Source of the DNA: CAWDDG01 sp963801065
GTDB taxonomy: Bacteria > Actinomycetota > Actinomycetes > Jiangellales > Jiangellaceae
Assembly (NCBI GenBank): GCA_963801065.1
Contig: CAWDDG010000003.1
Span: 496,001 to 560,000, forward strand
Length of the DNA stretch: 64,000 nucleotides
Direction of reading: 5' to 3'
The position numbers were made by a program, and so were the translations under genes. Shown piece after piece: positions 16,701-25,280 of the stretch. Every line of letters starts with the position of its first letter. The first letter of the stretch is position 1. Below the pieces are notes generated by a model. The model did no database searches. It was given only the letters and a program-made list of their open reading frames with translations, and was not told where the DNA came from.

Positions 16701-17912
16701 TCATCCGGCCGTCGACTCGGTCGTCATCTGCTGGCCCAGCGCGGACCCCGCTATGTACGTGGCCCACGGCACGTTCCAGTCGACCATGCCCGGATCGCCG
16801 CGCTGGACGAGGTCCTCGGGCCCCCGGGTGGAGTTGGTCACCGTGACGACGTCGCCGTACTGCGCCATCTCGTAGTAGGTGCGCCCGTTCGCATCGCTCA
16901 GGTTGAGGCAGCCGTGTGACACGTTCTCGGCCCCCTGGGACGCCTCCGACCATGGCGCGGAGTGCACAAACGTGCCGCTCCAGGTGAGTCGCACGCTCCA
17001 GTCGACCTCGAGGTCGTAGTACTCGGGGCTCTTCTTGTCGCACGTGATGTCCGCGCCGCACGAGGTCATCTGACGCGTGGCGTCCTTCGACTGCACGACG
17101 TACGTGCCGTTCCGCGTCGCGAACTCCGGGCGGCCCAGGCTCGTGTCCCAGGTGCCGACCGGCGCGCCGTCGACCGTCACGATCATCGTGTGGGAGGCCG
17201 CGTCGACGGTGGCAACCTGCGCCCTCCCCACCGTGAAGGCGAACGTGTACGCGCGCCCACCCCACAGGCCGTCGCCGGCCTGAACGCCGTTGAGATCCAG
17301 GTTCACGCCGACCCGCGTGCCCGACGGCCAGTACGCCTGAGGCCGGAAATGGACCTCGGTCGAGCTGACCCAGTGCCAGCTACCGACGACTTGCGGTGCC
17401 GACGCGACGTGCAGCGCCCGCTCGACGGCCGCCTGCTCGGTGACATCCTGGTCGAAGCGCACGACGATCGGCGCACCGACGCCGACCACCTCGCCGTCGC
17501 CTGGCTGGACCGTCAACGTCAGCCTGCTCTCGTCGGGCACCGCCGCAACCGTGAAGGTGCCAGTCAACGCGCGGGGGGTGCCGACCTCGTCGGCTACCTC
17601 GGCCTGCACGGAGTACGTCACGCCCGGGAGCGGTGGCGACTCGCTCACCCAGCTGGCGCCGTCGCCGCCGACGGACCCGGCAAGGGGCTCACCGGCCTGG
17701 GGCGTCACCGTCGCCGACTCGAAGGTCCCGTCCTGTACCTGCAGCGTCACGGGCTGGTCGAACGCCACCTCGCCGGCCGGTACCACCAGCTGCGGATCCA
17801 CGGTAGCCGTCGGCGACGGCTCCGCGCCGCCACCGTCCAACCCACACGCCGCGACCAGGGGCAGCAGGACCGCCGCCAAGGTCGATCGTCGATACCTCAC
17901 ACGCCCACCCAT
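16701..17912 (-). CDS. L,D-transpeptidase lipoprotein (LdtMt2-like)
   Basis: Forms 3-3 cross-links in peptidoglycan outside the membrane. The 403-residue precursor has a lipoprotein signal (TLAAVLLPLVAAC). Two Ig-like domains follow, the second with the LTVQPGDGEVVGVGAPIVVRF pattern, then a YkuD catalytic domain with HSAPWS and the active-site motif SHGCLNLSDANG (Cys nucleophile). A C-terminal subdomain completes the architecture of actinobacterial Ldts. Start is uncertain: ATG 17912 follows GAGGGG closely, while an earlier in-frame ATG at 17924 falls inside the palindrome at 17922-17985. It lies downstream of the secreted peptidase gene on the same strand. Confidence 0.92.
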   Translation of the reverse strand: MGGRVRYRRSTLAAVLLPLVAACGLDGGGAEPSPTATVDPQLVVPAGEVAFDQPVTLQVQDGTFESATVTPQAGEPLAGSVGGDGASWVSESPPLPGVTYSVQAEVADEVGTPRALTGTFTVAAVPDESRLTLTVQPGDGEVVGVGAPIVVRFDQDVTEQAAVERALHVASAPQVVGSWHWVSSTEVHFRPQAYWPSGTRVGVNLDLNGVQAGDGLWGGRAYTFAFTVGRAQVATVDAASHTMIVTVDGAPVGTWDTSLGRPEFATRNGTYVVQSKDATRQMTSCGADITCDKKSPEYYDLEVDWSVRLTWSGTFVHSAPWSEASQGAENVSHGCLNLSDANGRTYYEMAQYGDVVTVTNSTRGPEDLVQRGDPGMVDWNVPWATYIAGSALGQQMTTESTAG

Positions 17913-17921
17913 CACGCCCCT

Positions 17922-17985
17922 CATCTTGTGGAGGCTTTTCAACGTTATCCGGCGCTTGATGACGTGCAAGACCCGCCACAAGATG
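17922..17985. repeat. 64-base imperfect palindrome in front of the L,D-transpeptidase gene
   Basis: Both strands read CATCTTGTGG...CCACAAGATG with perfect 10-base ends. The full 64 bases are symmetric around GCGC (17952-17955), with roughly three quarters of positions pairing. It lies in the 105 bases between the hydrolase stop and the L,D-transpeptidase start. It may be an operator, a leader hairpin or a small inverted-repeat element. There is no T tract to make it a standard terminator. Confidence 0.7.
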
Positions 17986-18017
17986 CCAGCAAGGGTCGAT
18001 CGAGCGGCGCGGGCAGC

Positions 18018-19553
18018 TCACGAGCAGCGCATACCGTCCTCCGGGACCGTGCCGTCGACCAGGTACGCGTCGATGGCGTCGTCGATGCAGTCGCTGCCCG
18101 ACTGGTATCCGAGGTGCCCGAATCCCTCACGGGTGAGCAGCACTCCAGACGAGAGCTGGGAGGCCAGCGCCTCCGCCCATTCGTACGGCGTCGCCGGGTC
18201 GCCGGTCGTGCCGACCACCAGAATCGGGTCCGCACCGGCAGCCGACACCGGCGCCGGCTCGGCAACCGGCGGCACCGGCCAGTTCACGCAGGCCAGCCCG
18301 CCCCAGCCGAGGAACGAGCCGAAGATTTCTGACGCGGCCTCGAACGCCGGCAAGCCGGCCTCGACCTCCTCCAGCGAGGAGACGTCGGGCTTGTCGAGGC
18401 AGTTCACCGCCAGGATGACCTCGTTCGAGTTGCCGTCGTACGTGCCGTCGGGATTGCGGAACAGGTAGAAGTCCGCGAGCGTCAGCAGCGTTGTCCCGTC
18501 GCCGGCCAACGCCTGCTCCAGCGCTACGGAGAGCGGCGGGTAGCCCTGGTCCGGTGTCAGGTAGAGCGGCAGCACGATGCCGAGCACGGCGAGCGCCTGG
18601 GTGAGCGGCCGCTCGTCGTCGTCGGTCTGGAGCGGCGTCTGGTCGATGACCTGGAGCAGGTCCGCCAGCGTGGCACGCGCCTCGCTTTCGGTCTCACCGA
18701 GCGGGCACTCCTCCCCGCCGATGCAGTACTCGAGGTACGCCGTCAGCGCGCGCTCGAAGCCCTGCGCCTGGCCGAGTCCGACCTGGTCGCCGGACAACGC
18801 CGGGTCGATCGCCCCGTCGAGCACCACGCGTCCGACCCGATCCGGGAATTGCTCGGCATAGAGCGCGCCGATGTACGTCCCATACGAACTGCCGAGGTAG
18901 TTGAGCTGCTCGTCGCCGAGCACGGCGCGGAGCACATCCATGTCCTTGGCCACGTCGGCAGTGCCGATGTGCGGCAGCAGCTCGCCGGACCGGGCCTGGC
19001 AGCCACTCGCAAGAGCCGCCGTCTGTTCCTGGAGCGTCGCGATCTCAGCCGCGTCGTCCGGCGATCCGTCCGAGGCGACGTATACATCGAGCGCGTCGTC
19101 GTCGAGGCAGTCGATCGGAGTCGACTCGCCCACGCCACGGGGGTCGAAACCGACGACGTCGAACCGCTCCTGCACGTCGTCGGTCACGACGGACTCCGAC
19201 GCCGCGTAGTCGATCCCCGAGCCTCCTGGACCACCCGGGTTGACCAGCAGCGACCCGATCCGGTCGTCGCCGGTCGCCGGGACCCGCAGCACGGCGAGCT
19301 CGATGGTGCCGGCTTCCGGTGCCTCGTAGTCGAGTGGGGCCTCGAGCGTGGCGCACTCGAACTCCTCCCGGCACGACTCCCACTCCAGGCTCTGGCCGTA
19401 GAACGGAGCCAGCGCGGGGTCGACCCCAGCGGTGGCGTCGGGTGCGGGTGTGGACGACGGTGCGCGCTCCGCGACCTGGCCATCGTCGGACGTGCAGGCC
19501 GCCGCGGTTAGAGTCGCGACGGCCACCAGCGCGGTCAACGCGCGACGGGTCAC
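18018..19553 (-). CDS. Secreted alpha/beta hydrolase, tripeptidyl-aminopeptidase (TAP/SlpD) family
   Basis: A 511-residue exported lipoprotein: signal TALVAVATLTAAAC with lipobox Cys at about residue 20, then a prolyl-aminopeptidase-like alpha/beta-hydrolase fold. The oxyanion region is NPGGPGGSG, the nucleophile elbow GSSYGTY, the acid region VVGTTGDPATPYEWA, and the catalytic His lies in GFGHLGYQSGSDC. A C-terminal TAP-like domain is present. Members release N-terminal tripeptides outside the cell. The start ATG overlaps the ricT stop by four bases (19550-19553), so translation is coupled. Confidence 0.92.
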   Translation of the reverse strand: MTRRALTALVAVATLTAAACTSDDGQVAERAPSSTPAPDATAGVDPALAPFYGQSLEWESCREEFECATLEAPLDYEAPEAGTIELAVLRVPATGDDRIGSLLVNPGGPGGSGIDYAASESVVTDDVQERFDVVGFDPRGVGESTPIDCLDDDALDVYVASDGSPDDAAEIATLQEQTAALASGCQARSGELLPHIGTADVAKDMDVLRAVLGDEQLNYLGSSYGTYIGALYAEQFPDRVGRVVLDGAIDPALSGDQVGLGQAQGFERALTAYLEYCIGGEECPLGETESEARATLADLLQVIDQTPLQTDDDERPLTQALAVLGIVLPLYLTPDQGYPPLSVALEQALAGDGTTLLTLADFYLFRNPDGTYDGNSNEVILAVNCLDKPDVSSLEEVEAGLPAFEAASEIFGSFLGWGGLACVNWPVPPVAEPAPVSAAGADPILVVGTTGDPATPYEWAEALASQLSSGVLLTREGFGHLGYQSGSDCIDDAIDAYLVDGTVPEDGMRCS

Positions 19554-20422
19554 TCACCCTCCTGGTCGGGCGTGGGCCGCATGCCCCCCGCGATAGCTCC
19601 CTCGTACGCCTGTCGCGAGCCGCAGACGCTCGCCTTCGGGCAGGCAACCTTGCGGCCGGACTCACGGTCGCGGACGTAGACGGTCTGCGCGGGCACGTTG
19701 TAGCCCACGACCGTGCCCTCGACCCCCTCGTCCGTGCTGACCCCACAACCGAGGGCGGGGACGCTGACCTTGAAATCCTGGTAGAGCGGGTGCTCGTACT
19801 TCAGGCAGCACATCAGCCGGCCGCAGGCGCCGGAGATCTTCAGCGGGTTGAGGGGAAGATCCTGGTCCTTCGCCATCCGGATGCTGACTGGCTCGAAGTC
19901 GACAAGGAACGTCGAACAGCACGTGTCCCGGCCGCACGGGCCGATCCCACCCTGCACGCGCGCCTCGTCGCGGGCACCGAGTTGCCGGAGGTCGATCCGG
20001 GCCCGAAGGCTGCGGGCCAGGTCACGCACGAGCTCGCGGAAATCCACCCGATGAGGAGCGCTGAAGTAGATGGTGATGAGCTGGTCGACGTCCTCGCGGG
20101 TGTCCACGTAGTCGACCCCGACGATCTTCATCGGCAGCTTGTGCTGGCGGGCCAGACGGCGGGCGACGACCCTGGCCTCGGCGCGGCGCCGGCGGTTGCG
20201 TTCGTCGCGCTCGAGGTGTTCGTCGGCTGCCGCGCCCGCGCAGACGGGGAGGCCGCCGATGTCCTCGCTGACCCACTGCGGCGCCCATACGCACTCGGCA
20301 ACCTCCGGGCCGTCGTCGGTGGGCACGAGCACCTTGTCGCCGACGCGCGGGCTGTGTTCACCAGGGTCGAGGTAGTACAGCCGCCCGTAACGGGTGAACG
20401 CGACGGCCATGACCATGCCCAC
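19550..20422 (-). CDS. ricT: PSP1/RicT-family protein
   Basis: A 290-residue PSP1-domain protein with the cysteine pattern of RicT (PCGRDTCCSTFL and SGACGRLMCCLKYEH), which in Bacillus helps bind two Fe-S clusters in the RicAFT complex. That complex controls phosphorelay and RNase Y processing. In actinobacteria the gene is linked to holB and topA but its role is unproved. The first of several closely spaced starts is 20422; ATG 20410 (VAFTRYGRLYYLDPG) is equally plausible. Here it is separated from holB by two plus-strand genes. Confidence 0.9.
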   Translation of the reverse strand: MGMVMAVAFTRYGRLYYLDPGEHSPRVGDKVLVPTDDGPEVAECVWAPQWVSEDIGGLPVCAGAAADEHLERDERNRRRRAEARVVARRLARQHKLPMKIVGVDYVDTREDVDQLITIYFSAPHRVDFRELVRDLARSLRARIDLRQLGARDEARVQGGIGPCGRDTCCSTFLVDFEPVSIRMAKDQDLPLNPLKISGACGRLMCCLKYEHPLYQDFKVSVPALGCGVSTDEGVEGTVVGYNVPAQTVYVRDRESGRKVACPKASVCGSRQAYEGAIAGGMRPTPDQEGE

Positions 20423-20462
20423 GTCGCCACCATACGGCCTGTCCGTCTGGTCTCATGGCGGG

Positions 20463-20912
20463 ATGGACGTGACCTTCCGCCTCGCGGTCACCTCGGATGT
20501 ACCCGCAATCGTCGCCATGCTCGCGGACGACCAGCTGGGGGCGACCCGTGAGACTCCGCACGATGTGGAGCCTTACGAACACGCGTTTGCCGTGATCGAC
20601 GGCGACCCGAACCAGATGCTGGTCGTGGGCGAGTCCGCTGGGCGCGTGCTTGCGACGCTCCAGCTCACGTTCCTGCCGGGTCTATCCCACCGTGGCGCAT
20701 GGCGGGCCCAGATCGAGGCGGTCCGGGTCGACGCGTCCGCGAGGGGCGAGGGGGTCGGCGAACGCCTTGTGCGATGGGCGATCGGGCAGGCCCGAGTGCG
20801 GGATTGCGCGCTCGTACAACTCACCAGCAACACCAGCCGCACCGACGCGCACAGGTTCTACGAGCGCCTCGGCTTCGTCGCGTCACACACCGGTTTCAAG
20901 CTCGCTATCTGA
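20463..20912 (+). CDS. GNAT-family N-acetyltransferase
   Basis: A 149-residue single-domain GNAT. Acetyl-CoA binding is indicated by VRVDASARGEGVGERLVRWA (Q/RxxGxG/A-like) and the C-terminal DAHRFYERLGFVASHTGFKL motif. The substrate is unknown. ATG 20463 begins 40 bases from the divergent ricT start, so the two genes share a promoter region. Together with acs it interrupts the usual ricT-holB linkage. Confidence 0.88.
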   Translation: MDVTFRLAVTSDVPAIVAMLADDQLGATRETPHDVEPYEHAFAVIDGDPNQMLVVGESAGRVLATLQLTFLPGLSHRGAWRAQIEAVRVDASARGEGVGERLVRWAIGQARVRDCALVQLTSNTSRTDAHRFYERLGFVASHTGFKLAI

Positions 20913-21105
20913 CCGCTCAGCGGCGGCCGGGCACGCAGCGTGTCGAACTGGACAGGGCCGTCGTGCTGGGACTCATTGACCGAGGGTGACGCGGGGTCGT
21001 TCAATCGACATGCTTCGGACGGACTGGAGTTGCGTGAGTTCGGCGTGTGCGAGGGGATGCTCGCCGAACGACTGCCCAGATACACATCTTCTCGGAGGTT
21101 GAGGA

Positions 21106-23229
21106 ATGACAGCAGGACGGGAGCGGACAGCGGCCCAGGTTTCCGAGGCGCAGATCGCGGTTCACTGGCGTGAAGAGGAGACCTATGACCCGCCGGCGAG
21201 GTTCATCGCGCAGGCGAACGCGGGTGATCCCGAGATTCGCGCACGGTTCGCCGAGGACCGTTTCCCGGAGTGTTTCAAGGAGTACGCGGACCTGCTCAGC
21301 TGGGATGCCTACTGGCATACGACTCTCGACACCAGTCACCCGCCGTTCTGGAGGTGGTTCGTCGGGGGCCGGTTGAATGCCTCGTACAACTGCGTCGACC
21401 GCCATCTGGCGACCAACCGCAACAAGGCTGCGATCATCTGGGTGCCCGAGCCGGAGACGGCGGGTTCGGTGGCGATCACCTACCAGGAGCTATACCGCCG
21501 GGTGAACGAGTTCGCCGCCCTGTTGCGCGGTGTCGCGGGCGTGGAGACCGGTCACCGGGTGACCTTCCATCTGCCGATGGTGCCGGAGCTTCCGGTCTCG
21601 ATGCTCGCCTGTGCCCGCCTGGGCGTCATTCATTCCGAGGTGTTCGGCGGGTTCAGCGGCGCGGCCTGCGGCGACCGGATCGCCGACTCGGGCAGCCGGA
21701 TCCTGGTGACGATGGATGGCTACTACCGCAACGGCGAGCTGGTCGACCACAAGGCCAAGGCCGACGAGGCGGTGGCCGCGGCCAGCAAGCTCGGCCAGGA
21801 GGTCGACAAGGTCCTGGTGTGGCGGCGGCACCCCGGCCAGTACGCCTCGGCGAGTCCGATGATCGAAGGCCGGGACTTCTTCGTCGACGAGCTCCTCAGG
21901 GATTATGTCGGCGCCGCGGTCGAGCCGGTCTCGATGCCGGCCGAGGCACCGCTGTTCCTGATGTACACCAGCGGGACTACCGGGCGTCCGAAGGGAGCGC
22001 AGCACAGCACCGGCGGTTACCTGGCCTATGTCGCCGGGACGTCGAAGTACTACCAGGACATCCACCCCGAGGACACCTACTGGTGCATGGCCGACATCGG
22101 CTGGATCACCGGCCACTCGTACATCGTCTACGGCCCGCTCGCGCTCGGCACGACCAGCGTCATCTACGAGGGCGTTCCGACCTATCCCGACGCCGGGCGT
22201 CCGTGGCGGATCGCCGAACAGCTCGGCGTGAACATCTTCCACACCGCGCCCACCGCCATCCGCATGCTACGCAAGCTCGGGCCGGACGAGCCGACGAAGT
22301 ACAACTACCGGTTCAAGCACATGACCACGGTGGGCGAGCCGATCGAGCCGGGCGTGTGGCGGTGGTACCACGACGTGGTCGGGAAGGGCGAAGCGGTCAT
22401 TGTCGACACCTGGTGGCAGACCGAGAACGGCGGCTTCCTGGGCAGCACTCTGCCCGCCCTCGAGCCGATGAAGCCGGGCAGCTGCGGTCCCGGGGTCCTG
22501 GGGATCTACCCGGTGATCTACGACGAGGACCGCAACGTTGTCGAGGCCGGGAGCGGCCGCGCCGGCAACATCTGCATCCGCAACCCGTGGCCCGGCATCT
22601 TCCAGACCATCTGGGGTCAGCCCGACCGATTCGTGCAGATCTACTACGAGAAGTACTGCGCCAACAAGGACAGCACCGAGTGGCGCGACTGGCCCTACTT
22701 CGCCGGCGACGGCGCCGTGCAGGCATCTGACGGCTACTTCCGGATTCTTGGCCGGGTCGACGACGTGATCAACGTGGCCGGCCACAGGCTCGGCACCAAG
22801 GAGCTCGAGTCGGCGAGCATCACCGTCGAGGAGATCGCCGAGGCGGCTGCCGTGCCGGTGATGGACGAGCTGCGGGGGCGGGCAGTGGAGATATACGTCG
22901 CGCTCAAGCCCGGCGTCACGCCGGGCACCGACATCGAAGCGAAGGTGATCAGCGCGATCGAGACCGAGATCGGAAAGATCGCGAGACCAAAGAACGTGTG
23001 GATCGTCTCGGACATGCCCAAGACCCGCTCGGGAAAGATCATGCGCAGGGTCATCGCATCGATCTCCAACTTCACCGACGTCGGTGACGTCACGACGCTG
23101 GCCAACCCCGAGATCGTGGACGACATCCGGCAGCAGGTGCAACAGGAGAAGCTCGCCCGCGGCGAGACGCCCCGCGAGCTCTCACCCCAGGAGGAGGCCG
23201 AGATCAGGGCATTCGGTCAAATCGAGTAA
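21106..23229 (+). CDS. acs: Acetyl-CoA synthetase (AMP-forming)
   Basis: Activates acetate, and possibly propionate, to the acyl-CoA through an acyl-AMP. The 707-residue ANL-superfamily protein shows FHLPMVPELPVSMLACARLG, the P-loop-like YTSGTTGRPKG, DTWWQTENGG, the YFAGDGA hinge and the C-terminal PKTRSGKIMRR, whose final lysine is the usual acetylation switch. It is about 50 residues longer than enteric Acs. GGAGG lies about 10 bases before ATG 21106. It converges with holB. In M. tuberculosis acs belongs to a different part of this neighbourhood, so its position here is notable. Confidence 0.93.
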   Translation: MTAGRERTAAQVSEAQIAVHWREEETYDPPARFIAQANAGDPEIRARFAEDRFPECFKEYADLLSWDAYWHTTLDTSHPPFWRWFVGGRLNASYNCVDRHLATNRNKAAIIWVPEPETAGSVAITYQELYRRVNEFAALLRGVAGVETGHRVTFHLPMVPELPVSMLACARLGVIHSEVFGGFSGAACGDRIADSGSRILVTMDGYYRNGELVDHKAKADEAVAAASKLGQEVDKVLVWRRHPGQYASASPMIEGRDFFVDELLRDYVGAAVEPVSMPAEAPLFLMYTSGTTGRPKGAQHSTGGYLAYVAGTSKYYQDIHPEDTYWCMADIGWITGHSYIVYGPLALGTTSVIYEGVPTYPDAGRPWRIAEQLGVNIFHTAPTAIRMLRKLGPDEPTKYNYRFKHMTTVGEPIEPGVWRWYHDVVGKGEAVIVDTWWQTENGGFLGSTLPALEPMKPGSCGPGVLGIYPVIYDEDRNVVEAGSGRAGNICIRNPWPGIFQTIWGQPDRFVQIYYEKYCANKDSTEWRDWPYFAGDGAVQASDGYFRILGRVDDVINVAGHRLGTKELESASITVEEIAEAAAVPVMDELRGRAVEIYVALKPGVTPGTDIEAKVISAIETEIGKIARPKNVWIVSDMPKTRSGKIMRRVIASISNFTDVGDVTTLANPEIVDDIRQQVQQEKLARGETPRELSPQEEAEIRAFGQIE

Positions 23230-23261
23230 CGCGAGGTCCCGCTCGCTACTGGCGCGTGCGG

Positions 23262-24425
23262 TCAGCCTTCGCGCAGGGTGAGCGCCATGGCCTCGAGAGC
23301 GAGCAGCGGCGCGGCGTTGGCCTCGAGCGCCTCACGGGCCTCCGCTACGGCCTCCATGCGCCGAAGCGTCGACTCGGGTGTCGAGCCTCGAGCCAGCCGA
23401 TCGACCGAGGGTCGGATGTGCTCGTTGACCAGGACGGCGGCGGCTCCCAGCTGGAGCACGAGCACGTCGCGGTAGAGCGCGAGGACGTCGACCAACGCCC
23501 GGTCGATGGAGTCGCGCTGCACCCGGGTGCGCCGCAGCTTCTGCTCGCGCTCGAGCTCCTTGACCGCGGCGTCGACGTTGCGCGGCCGTCGGCCGGTGGC
23601 GCCCACGCCAAGCGCTTGCTTGAGCTCGTCGACCTCGCGGGTGTCGAGGTCGTCGCAGTGCCGCTCGGCGTCGGTCTTCGCCGCCTCGACGAGGGACGCG
23701 GCGGCGTCGAGACAGGTGCGCAGGTCGGCGAGCACGAACGGCAGCCTGAGCACCGCGTCGTGGCGGTCGCGGGCGTCCTCGTCGGTCGCGAGCGCCCGGG
23801 CCCGGCCGATGTGGCCCTGCGATGCCCGGGCCGCGAACGCCGCGAGCTCCGGTTCGGCTCCAGCGCTGCGGACCAGATACTGGGCGACGTCGTCGTACGG
23901 CGGGGTGCGCAGCATGATCACGCGGCACCGGGAGCGGATCGTGGCGACGATGTCCTCCGGCGTCGGCGCGCAAAGCATCCACACGGTGCGTGGCGGCGGT
24001 TCCTCGACCGAGAGCAGTATCGCGTCGGCCGCGTCATCGCCTAGCCGGTCCGCGTCCTCGATGACGACGACCTGCCAACGCCCACGGGAGGGCCGCAACG
24101 CCGCCCGTGGTACCAGTTCACGGATCTGCTTGATCTTGATGGAGAGCCCGTCGGTCACGACGTTGGCGACGTCGGGGTGCGTGCCGTTGCGGACGTCTCG
24201 GCACTCGGCGCATTGCCCGCAGCCGCCGTCGGGGCACTCGAGCGCCGCGGCGAACGCGCGAGCGACGACGGAACGCCCCGAGCCGGGTGGACCGGTGAAG
24301 AGCCAGGCATGGGTCATCGAGCCGCCCGCGTGGGCGTCGCCGTCGATCAACGCTGCGGCATCGGCGACGGTTCGCTGGAGCTCGGGCACGACGGTCTGCC
24401 CGACGACGGCATCCCAGACGCTCAC
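23262..24425 (-). CDS. holB: DNA polymerase III delta-prime subunit
   Basis: Clamp-loader subunit, 387 residues. The N-terminal AAA+ domain has GPPGSGRS, where the Walker lysine is arginine, as is usual for the non-hydrolysing delta-prime in actinobacteria. A zinc module CPDGGCGQCAEC follows, then VVVIEDADRLGDDAADAILLSVEEPPPRTVW and the SRC sensor (IRSRCRVIML). The last third is the helical collar domain. Its start overlaps the tmk stop by four bases (24422-24425). Confidence 0.93.
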   Translation of the reverse strand: MSVWDAVVGQTVVPELQRTVADAAALIDGDAHAGGSMTHAWLFTGPPGSGRSVVARAFAAALECPDGGCGQCAECRDVRNGTHPDVANVVTDGLSIKIKQIRELVPRAALRPSRGRWQVVVIEDADRLGDDAADAILLSVEEPPPRTVWMLCAPTPEDIVATIRSRCRVIMLRTPPYDDVAQYLVRSAGAEPELAAFAARASQGHIGRARALATDEDARDRHDAVLRLPFVLADLRTCLDAAASLVEAAKTDAERHCDDLDTREVDELKQALGVGATGRRPRNVDAAVKELEREQKLRRTRVQRDSIDRALVDVLALYRDVLVLQLGAAAVLVNEHIRPSVDRLARGSTPESTLRRMEAVAEAREALEANAAPLLALEAMALTLREG

Positions 24426-25048
24426 GGCAGCCCGAGCTCCTTCACCCGGTCGGCGACTGCTGCGTCGACGTGCTCGGCCGGCAATGTCGCGTCGACGACG
24501 AGATAGCGGTTCGGGGCGGCTGCCGCGAGGTCGAGATACGCCTGGCGTACCCGCTCGTGGAACTCGTCCGGCTCTCGCTCGAGCCGGTCCTCCGGCCCTC
24601 CGAGACGGCTCCGGCCGAGGTCTGCCGGGACATCGAGCACGACGGTCAGGTCCGGAACGAGTCCACCTGTGGCGAACGCCGACAAGCCGGCGATCGTTTC
24701 GACGCCGAGCCCACGCCCGACGCCCTGGTACGCGATCGACGAGTCGGCATACCGGTCCGTCACAACGACAGCGCCGCGCTCGAGCGCCGGCCGGATCACG
24801 TCGCCCACATGTTCGGCGCGGTCTGCCGCGTAGAGCAGCGCCTCGGCACGCGGGTCGAGCCGACCGGTGGCCACCTCGAGGACGATCGTGCGCACCTGCG
24901 GGCCGATCCGGGTGTCGCCCGGCTCATGCGTGAGCACGACCTCGCGACCGGCCGAGCGCAGCCAGTGGGCCAGCGCTCGGGCCCGGCTCGACTTGCCGGC
25001 ACCGTCGCCGCCTTCGAACGCGATGAACACGCCATTCGACCCGGTCAC
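24422..25048 (-). CDS. tmk: Thymidylate kinase
   Basis: Phosphorylates dTMP to dTDP. The 208-residue product starts at GTG 25048 (VTGSNGVFIAFEGGDG), with P-loop EGGDGAGKSSRA, the DRY motif in VVVTDRYADSSIAYQG and the LID region RLEREPDEFHERVRQAYL. The open frame upstream of 25048 is not family-like. It forms a coupled pair with holB; topA lies upstream with 232 bases between. Confidence 0.94.
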   Translation of the reverse strand: MTGSNGVFIAFEGGDGAGKSSRARALAHWLRSAGREVVLTHEPGDTRIGPQVRTIVLEVATGRLDPRAEALLYAADRAEHVGDVIRPALERGAVVVTDRYADSSIAYQGVGRGLGVETIAGLSAFATGGLVPDLTVVLDVPADLGRSRLGGPEDRLEREPDEFHERVRQAYLDLAAAAPNRYLVVDATLPAEHVDAAVADRVKELGLP

Positions 25049-25195
25049 CGGCCCAGCGTAGTGACCCCAGGTGACATCCCGGACCCGCCCCGATGGCGAT
25101 CCCCAGGGGTTCACCCTGGTCGCACCCGGTATTCATACACGCCCCATTGCCGAGCCTGAATGCGGTCCGCAGGCTGGACGGCCCTTCGAATGGCA

Positions 25196-25263
25196 GCCTC
25201 GATAGCGAGATTGTCGCCATCGGGCCTCGGGATCGCGTTTCGCGGGGATATCGCTATCGAGGC
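25196..25263. repeat. 13-base perfect inverted repeat between topA and tmk
   Basis: GCCTCGATAGCGA at 25196-25208 is repeated exactly in inverted orientation at 25251-25263, enclosing 42 bases. It starts 18 bases past the topA stop, in the topA-tmk gap. As RNA it would form a stem with a large, itself GC-rich loop. It could be a topA terminator or processing site. It lacks a T tract. Confidence 0.5.
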
Positions 25264-25280
25264 GCTCCGCGGCGCACCAC

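Noticed and set aside
23230..23261. GCGAG...CTCGC mini-hairpin between acs and holB as terminator
   Set aside because: Only five pairs and no T tract; not enough to call.
23262..24425. Arg in place of the Walker A Lys in HolB as a loss-of-function oddity
   Set aside because: Delta-prime subunits do not hydrolyse ATP and this substitution is normal in actinobacteria.
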